Assembly (NCBI GenBank): GCA_013139875.1
Contig: WSZY01000063.1
Span: forward strand, 1-10,871
Direction: 5' to 3'
Length of the DNA: 10,871 bases
Source of the DNA: Mariprofundaceae bacterium
GTDB taxonomy: Bacteria; Pseudomonadota; Zetaproteobacteria; Mariprofundales; Mariprofundaceae
Of the stretch, positions 6,693 through 10,871 are shown in pieces (within the stretch, counting starts at the first letter, position 1; each line of letters starts with the position of its first letter). The notes under the pieces were generated by a model. The model was not told the origin of the DNA, searched no databases, and was given only the letters and a program-made list of their open reading frames with translations. A program made the position numbers and the translations under genes.

Positions 6693-9185
6693 TTACTCAC
6701 AGCTGCTCAGATAACGATCAAACTCTTTATGACTTTTATCAAACAGATCCGCCAGTATAGCGGCATGACTCTCCATCCCGGAAGAGCTCAGATCACGCCG
6801 CCCTCGTTCCAGCTTATCACATATCTGATAAATTGAAGTTGCCCCTACCGTACCTGCACTACCCTTCAGGGTGTGAATAATATCCTGAAAGGAAGCACCA
6901 TCACCTTCAGCAGCCGCATACTCAAGCGCAACAAGATGCTTCTCCCCCGCGCTTATAAACTTGTCCAGTAACTCCTGAACAAATCCCTCCCTGGTCGCAA
7001 ACCCCTTCAACTCTTCGAGCGGCCCTATGTTGATGTGATGCCATACAGATTTCTCTTTAAGGGCCGGAAACGCCTGAACCACCCCGCCACCAGGCTCTTT
7101 TTCCGGTTGGGAGAACCCATCAAGAACCTTAATCAGATTTTTTGTCTCAATCGGCTTGGTCAGGTATTCATCCGCACCGGCATCCCTGCACTCTGCAATC
7201 ATCTCCGGCAGAGCGTTGGCGGAAAGCATAATGATCGGAAGATGCCCCTCAAGCTCCATGAATCGGTATGCCTTCAGCACATCAAGACCGGAAAGATTCG
7301 GCATATTCATATCCAGAATGGCCAGATCAAATTCACCCTCCCGTTCAGTCAGGGCATCCAGAGCCTCCTCACCATCATCGACCATCAACACCCGGTTTCC
7401 CAGACGCTCAAGCAGTTCCCTGATCACCGTCTGGTTCACTTCATTATCTTCAGCCACAAGAATCCGCAGGCTTTTCGCATCATCCTTCTTCCTGTGATAG
7501 TCGGCCACTGTGGTCATGCCAGAGTCTACCTTCTTGCCGACACACGCCTCGTGAATCGCATTAAACAGCAGGGACTCATTAATTGGTGAGTGGAGCACAG
7601 AGGAGTAGCCTGCCTGTATCAATGCATCCAGATCACCTGCTTCAATGTGGGAATGAAGAAGAACCAGTGCAACATTGGAGTGCCACTCCTCCTCCTTCAA
7701 TGTCTGTACAAAGTCTATTGCAGACATATTTAACCAATCCCCGTCGACAATTACGATATGGAAAGGGTCATCTGACTCATTGGCCTCCACAAGTTTTGAA
7801 AACAGCTTTGGAACACCATTCACAATCTCCAGGTACTGTCCCCAGCGGTTCAGTGGCGCCTGCACTTTGGGAAGCAGGTGATCACTCAGCAGGGCTATCA
7901 CACGCGCATCCGAAAAAGAGACTGCTGCAATCTGCTCTTTGGCCATCTCCTGTTGCCGTTCAAACGGCAGCGTGAACCAGAACTCGCTTCCATGGCCCTC
8001 TTCACTCTTCACTCCAAGCTCGCCCCCCATTGCTTCTACCAGCTCTCTGGAGATCGTTGTCCCCAATCCTGTGCCACCGTATTTGCGTGTAACCGATGCA
8101 TCTGCCTGAATAAAACTTCCGAATATTCTCTGCTGAGCCTCTTCTGTGAGACCGATGCAGGTATCGATTACCCTGAAACGAATCCAGACACGATCATCCG
8201 GACTCTCCTCCATCGGCTCAACAACCAGCTCCACCTTCCCCGCTTCAGTAAACTTCAATGCATTGCTGATAAAATTCATCAGAATTTGCCGGACATGGAG
8301 CTCATCCCCCTTCAACATAAAAGGAGTTGCCGGATCGACATGAGAGAAAAGGCGTAACCCCTTCTTCTCCGCCTGAGGCATAAAGCTACCCACCGTCCCT
8401 ATGACCAGCTCATGCAGATCAAACGGCTTGATATCGATAATGAGCTTTCCGGCCTCGATCTTCGAGATATCGAGAATATCCTCAATCAGGGCCAGCAGGG
8501 TTTTCCCCGAGGACTGAACCATGGAGACAAACTTTTTCTGTTCTCTGTTAAGGGCAGTCATCGACAGAAGGTCGCTAATGCCAATAATGCCATGCAGCGG
8601 CGTACGGAGTTCATGACTCATATTAGCCACAAATCGTGACTTTGCCCGGCTGGCCTCCTCAGCAAATGCAATTGCATGATGCAGCTGTCGGATCAAAAGG
8701 ATCATATACATCGGGACCACGGCAATAATGATTAAAAGGCCTATTCCAATTTGAAAATGCTGTGACCAAAAAGGAGAGATCGCCATTACAGTAACAAAAC
8801 CCGCAAAAGACAAAACTGCTGCAAGCGCCAAATAATTGATCCCAAAACGAAAACCGTTTCCGGTAATCACCCACAGATAGACTGCAACAAATAGCGCCGA
8901 CGTTTCATCTCCAAGAAGAATCATTCCCATGGTTGGCACCGTGGTATCTCCTATGACGCCGAAGATTTTCCGAAAATGATTTTCTGCAGGTGAAAAAAGA
9001 ATCCATGTGAATATCACTATGGCTACAAGCAAATAGGTTCCAACAAGATTAAATGCCAGCCATGCATCAAAAGTATAAAGCAATATACAGACAACACTGA
9101 CAAGAATCAGACGAACCTTAGCCTGATTAAACTCTCCGCCAGTATGATCTTGGATTCGGGATCGCAATATAGACAGTATGCCCAT
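6693..9185 (-). CDS. rpfC: RpfC-type hybrid sensor histidine kinase (DSF sensor)
   Basis: RpfC senses DSF in the inner membrane, passes phosphate through a His-Asp-His relay and, in Xanthomonas, binds RpfF to restrain signal synthesis. The product is 830 residues (Xanthomonas RpfC, 726). Layout: 5-6 membrane segments (about 24-166) containing LWVITGNGFRFGINYL (104-119), close to the GNGLRYGSNYL of known RpfC; HisKA with His191 in MSHELRTPLHG; HATPase (about 290-408) with N-box N304/N308 and G2 box GGTGLG (370-375); a degenerate receiver (about 427-550, Asp481 but no acidic pair and no active-site Lys); a complete receiver (about 573-690, Asp579, Asp625, Lys677); and an Hpt domain with His771 in HTLKGSAGTVGA. 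The G1 box reads DTCIG (341-345) instead of DTGIG. GGGGAG at 9194-9199 is 8 bases before the ATG. It lies 89 bases after the Rieske gene on the same strand and converges on rpfF. No rpfG follows. Confidence 0.88.
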   Translation of the reverse strand: MGILSILRSRIQDHTGGEFNQAKVRLILVSVVCILLYTFDAWLAFNLVGTYLLVAIVIFTWILFSPAENHFRKIFGVIGDTTVPTMGMILLGDETSALFVAVYLWVITGNGFRFGINYLALAAVLSFAGFVTVMAISPFWSQHFQIGIGLLIIIAVVPMYMILLIRQLHHAIAFAEEASRAKSRFVANMSHELRTPLHGIIGISDLLSMTALNREQKKFVSMVQSSGKTLLALIEDILDISKIEAGKLIIDIKPFDLHELVIGTVGSFMPQAEKKGLRLFSHVDPATPFMLKGDELHVRQILMNFISNALKFTEAGKVELVVEPMEESPDDRVWIRFRVIDTCIGLTEEAQQRIFGSFIQADASVTRKYGGTGLGTTISRELVEAMGGELGVKSEEGHGSEFWFTLPFERQQEMAKEQIAAVSFSDARVIALLSDHLLPKVQAPLNRWGQYLEIVNGVPKLFSKLVEANESDDPFHIVIVDGDWLNMSAIDFVQTLKEEEWHSNVALVLLHSHIEAGDLDALIQAGYSSVLHSPINESLLFNAIHEACVGKKVDSGMTTVADYHRKKDDAKSLRILVAEDNEVNQTVIRELLERLGNRVLMVDDGEEALDALTEREGEFDLAILDMNMPNLSGLDVLKAYRFMELEGHLPIIMLSANALPEMIAECRDAGADEYLTKPIETKNLIKVLDGFSQPEKEPGGGVVQAFPALKEKSVWHHINIGPLEELKGFATREGFVQELLDKFISAGEKHLVALEYAAAEGDGASFQDIIHTLKGSAGTVGATSIYQICDKLERGRRDLSSSGMESHAAILADLFDKSHKEFDRYLSSCE

Positions 9186-9193
9186 TATAATTG

Positions 9194-9199
9194 CTCCCC
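9194..9199 (-). promoter_or_regulatory. Strong ribosome binding site of rpfC
   Basis: GGGGAG on the minus strand, 8 bases before the ATG at 9183-9185, confirms this start and the full-length N-terminal membrane domain. Confidence 0.7.
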
Positions 9200-9245
9200 G
9201 TTACCATTCCTGATTCCCATTTTCAAATAGTAGCACAAGGAGAAG

Positions 9246-9263
9246 ATGGCTTCACACAGCCAT
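9246..9263 (-). terminator. Small hairpin after the Rieske gene, possible weak terminator of the suf operon
   Basis: ATGGCT and AGCCAT form a 6-base stem with a 6-base loop, starting 12 bases after the Rieske stop. What follows on the minus strand is CTTCTCCTTG, pyrimidine-rich but not a T run. Termination would be partial at best, leaving read-through into rpfC possible. Confidence 0.3.
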
Positions 9264-9274
9264 GTGGATTGTGA

Positions 9275-9586
9275 TTATTCTATATCAATCTGAATAACAC
9301 CCTGATCAATTCGAACCGGGAAGGTTTCGATATCTTCATAGGCGGGTGGCGTAAGTACTTTGCCGCTTCGGATACAGAAGCGTGCTCCATGGCGCGGGCA
9401 GATAATCTGATCGCCATCGCACACACCACTGGCAAGCTCTCCGCCATCGTGGGTGCAGACATCTTCAATCGCAAAAAATTCCCCATCAAGATTAAAAACG
9501 GCGATCTCGGCCACATCGGTCATGATAATTTTACGGTTTCCCGGAGTTAACTCATCAACTTTAGCAACATCAATCCACTCGGCCAT
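9275..9586 (-). CDS. Rieske [2Fe-2S] ferredoxin of the SUF operon
   Basis: A 103-residue soluble Rieske protein of the type annotated as the ferredoxin subunit of non-haem iron oxygenases. The cluster ligands are Cys44 and His46 in CTHDGG and Cys63 and His66 in CPRHG, spaced C-x-H-x16-C-x2-H. There is no signal peptide or membrane anchor, so it is cytoplasmic and unlike the cytochrome bc1 Rieske protein. GGGGGA about 8 bases before the ATG is a good ribosome binding site. It lies 52 bases after sufT on the same strand. No oxygenase is present nearby, so it may carry electrons to cluster assembly or serve as a cluster-loaded client; this role is inferred from position only. Confidence 0.93.
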   Translation of the reverse strand: MAEWIDVAKVDELTPGNRKIIMTDVAEIAVFNLDGEFFAIEDVCTHDGGELASGVCDGDQIICPRHGARFCIRSGKVLTPPAYEDIETFPVRIDQGVIQIDIE

Positions 9587-9638
9587 CAGAACATTCCCCC
9601 TAAACTTGGTAAAATCCGGATCAATCTACTAAAATAAG

Positions 9639-10193
9639 CTAAAACATGCCGAGCTGGAGTTTGGCCTCATCACTCATCATTGAGCGATCCCATGGCGGAT
9701 CAAACACGAGTTCCACATGCACATCCGAGACATTGGGCACACTCAGTACCTTCTGGCGAACATCATCAACAATGAATGGGCCCATACCACACCCCGGTGC
9801 TGTCAGGGTCATCAAAATATCCACATGATTTTTTCCATTATCGGTGTCCACCACATGACAATCATAGACAAGCCCCAGGTCAACGATATTAACCGGAATT
9901 TCCGGGTCATAGCAGGTTTTAAGTACGTTCCAGAGTTCCTCTTCGCTGACCGGACCTTCAGCAGCAGGCCTGCTCTCCGGCTTTTCAACCATTTCAGCCT
10001 CTGTAATACCCAGAGCATCTGCATCCGTACCCTCAATCCTTGCCAGGTTACCATTCACAGCAACCGTATAACTACCGCCCAGCTCCTGGGTCATACGCAC
10101 CTGCGCTCCTTCGGGAATCATCACGGGCGTGCCTAACGGGATCAGAACCGCATCCACGTCCCGGGTCACAACAATCATATCACCTGAAGTCAT
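9639..10193 (-). CDS. sufT: SufT, Fe-S cluster assembly factor (MIP18/DUF59 family)
   Basis: SufT is an auxiliary factor for maturing Fe-S proteins, related to the eukaryotic cytosolic targeting protein MIP18. The long form seen in suf operons has an N-terminal extension, present here (about residues 1-80), before the DUF59 domain (about 84-170). Key features are DPEIPVNIVDLGLVYD at 96-111, TAPGCGMG at 131-138 with the conserved reactive Cys135, and DPPW at 165-168. The frame is open to a GTG at 10197-10199, but GGAG at 10201-10204 is 7 bases from the ATG at 10191-10193 and only 1 from the GTG, so ATG is chosen, giving 184 residues. It lies 84 bases after sufU and 52 before the Rieske gene. 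Confidence 0.93.
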   Translation of the reverse strand: MTSGDMIVVTRDVDAVLIPLGTPVMIPEGAQVRMTQELGGSYTVAVNGNLARIEGTDADALGITEAEMVEKPESRPAAEGPVSEEELWNVLKTCYDPEIPVNIVDLGLVYDCHVVDTDNGKNHVDILMTLTAPGCGMGPFIVDDVRQKVLSVPNVSDVHVELVFDPPWDRSMMSDEAKLQLGMF

Positions 10194-10200
10194 TGCCACA

Positions 10201-10204
10201 CTCC
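10201..10204 (-). promoter_or_regulatory. Ribosome binding site that decides the sufT start
   Basis: GGAG on the minus strand has 7-base spacing to ATG 10191-10193 and 1-base spacing to GTG 10197-10199, so the shorter 184-residue product is favoured. Confidence 0.65.
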
Positions 10205-10277
10205 ACAGTAAAAAACATCATCGTCACTCCCGCATTCACGAAGAGAACGGAACCGGTAAAATATTTCGTATTCAACC

Positions 10278-10733
10278 TCATTCCGTCTTCGCCACATCGC
10301 TGTTATCTTCAATAGCCGATTTCAATGTATGCCAGCAAAGCGTGGCGCATTTGATACGGGCCGGGAACTCTTTCACGCCAGCCAGTACTGCCAACTTCCC
10401 GAGCACTTCTTCATCCGCTGCTTCAGACATGTCAGCCGTTGCCATAGCATGGAATGCTTTGAACAGGCGCTCAAATTCACTCACTGGCTTTCCTTTTAGC
10501 GCCTCTGTCATCAATGAGGCCGAAGCGGTGGAAATCGAGCACCCCTGCCCCTCAAACTTCACATCTTCAATAATACTGCTCTCATTGATTTGCAGATAAA
10601 CATGCAGCTGGTCACCACACAGCGGGTTGTAACCCTCCGCATCATGGTTGCATGGCTCCAGTTTCCCGTAATTGCGTGGGCTTTTGGTATGGTCGATGAT
10701 GACCTGCTGATACAGATCGGCTAAATCAAACAC
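10278..10733 (-). CDS. sufU: SufU, IscU-like zinc-dependent sulfur acceptor
   Basis: SufU accepts persulfide sulfur from the cysteine desulfurase SufS and passes it to the SufBCD scaffold. The product is 151 residues. The ligand positions of the family are present: Cys39 and Asp41 in NPLCGD, Cys65 in GQGCSIS and Cys129 in RIKCATLCW; in characterised SufU, Asp and three Cys bind zinc. The stretch of about 20 residues before Cys129 is longer than in IscU and there is no LPPVK chaperone-binding motif, both typical of SufU. The start is GTG at 10731-10733, with GGGG about 9 bases upstream. It follows sufS by 54 bases, which fits the SufS-SufU partnership. Confidence 0.93.
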   Translation of the reverse strand: MFDLADLYQQVIIDHTKSPRNYGKLEPCNHDAEGYNPLCGDQLHVYLQINESSIIEDVKFEGQGCSISTASASLMTEALKGKPVSEFERLFKAFHAMATADMSEAADEEVLGKLAVLAGVKEFPARIKCATLCWHTLKSAIEDNSDVAKTE

Positions 10734-10787
10734 GGCTTGTTACCCCTGGCCCATGGCTTCCTGCCCCGGGGTAGATCCATGCACAGA

Positions 10788-10871
10788 TCATGCAAACATA
10801 TCCTGTGCTTTTTTAAGTGCGGCAAACAGTACATCCACTTCAGCTTCTCTGTTATAAATAGAAAACGATGC
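10788..10871 (-). CDS. sufS: SufS cysteine desulfurase, last 27 codons only
   Basis: The minus strand from the right edge reads ASFSIYNREAEVDVLFAALK and ends in DMFA before a TGA at 10788-10790. This pattern, ASF.[IL]YN..EEVD.L..AL, is the usual C-terminus of SufS-type group II cysteine desulfurases, which release sulfur from cysteine using pyridoxal phosphate. The active site lies outside the window, so the call rests on the tail motif and on the adjacent sufU and sufT. Confidence 0.85.
   Translation of the reverse strand, partial: ASFSIYNREAEVDVLFAALKKAQDMFA

Noticed and set aside
7035..8357. Several long plus-strand open frames opposite the kinase gene
   Set aside because: All lie antisense to the RpfC-like kinase, whose domains and catalytic residues are complete in the minus frame.
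10205..10277. Run of six T on the minus strand (10210-10215) between sufU and sufT as a terminator
   Set aside because: No stable stem precedes the T run; the gap more likely is a leader within the operon.
1..10871. CRISPR array, insertion sequence, tRNA or rRNA gene
   Set aside because: No spaced repeats, transposase frame, terminal inverted repeats or RNA gene signatures were seen in the window.

Overview
The window reads as an ordinary chromosomal stretch of a Gram-negative bacterium, most likely a member of the Pseudomonadota. The evidence is the rpsL-rpsG-fusA-tuf order, the style of the EF-G, S12 and S7 proteins, an NnrS protein and an Rpf-type signalling pair. Base composition is near 50% G+C. 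A marine or iron-oxidising lineage such as Zetaproteobacteria would fit the combination, but that is a guess. Every gene except one lies on the minus strand. No stretch over 300 bases lacks a gene; the longest gaps are 3966-4139 and 5597-5764, and both carry regulatory sequence.

Region 1 (1-4068, minus): the streptomycin (str) operon. A near-consensus promoter (-35 at 4063-4068, -10 at 4040-4045) drives rpsL, rpsG, fusA and tuf; tuf runs off the left edge. The start of fusA is best placed at a GTG (3037), and spacing is tight throughout.

Region 2 (4140-5596, minus): nnrS, a polytopic membrane protein linked to nitric oxide stress, followed 17 bases later by a small acidic protein of unknown function.

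Region 3 (5597-9185): the most interesting part. A single plus-strand gene encodes an RpfF-type synthase of the diffusible signal factor (DSF, cis-2-unsaturated fatty acid). It keeps the two catalytic glutamates at residues 141 and 161. It converges on a minus-strand gene for an RpfC-type hybrid sensor kinase whose membrane domain keeps the GNG..R.G..YL signature of DSF sensors. Together they form a probable complete signal-synthesis and signal-sensing pair, convergent as in Xanthomonas, with no rpfG (HD-GYP output regulator) in view. The kinase carries an extra degenerate receiver domain and a Gly-to-Cys change in its ATP-binding G1 box. The synthase gene has a strikingly AT-rich first 300 bases and a perfect 8+1+8 palindrome inside its likely promoter.

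Region 4 (9275-10871, minus): the end of a SUF iron-sulfur cluster operon, in order sufS (last 27 codons only), sufU, sufT and a small Rieske ferredoxin. rpfC lies 89 bases downstream of the Rieske gene in the same direction, so read-through from suf into rpfC is possible.
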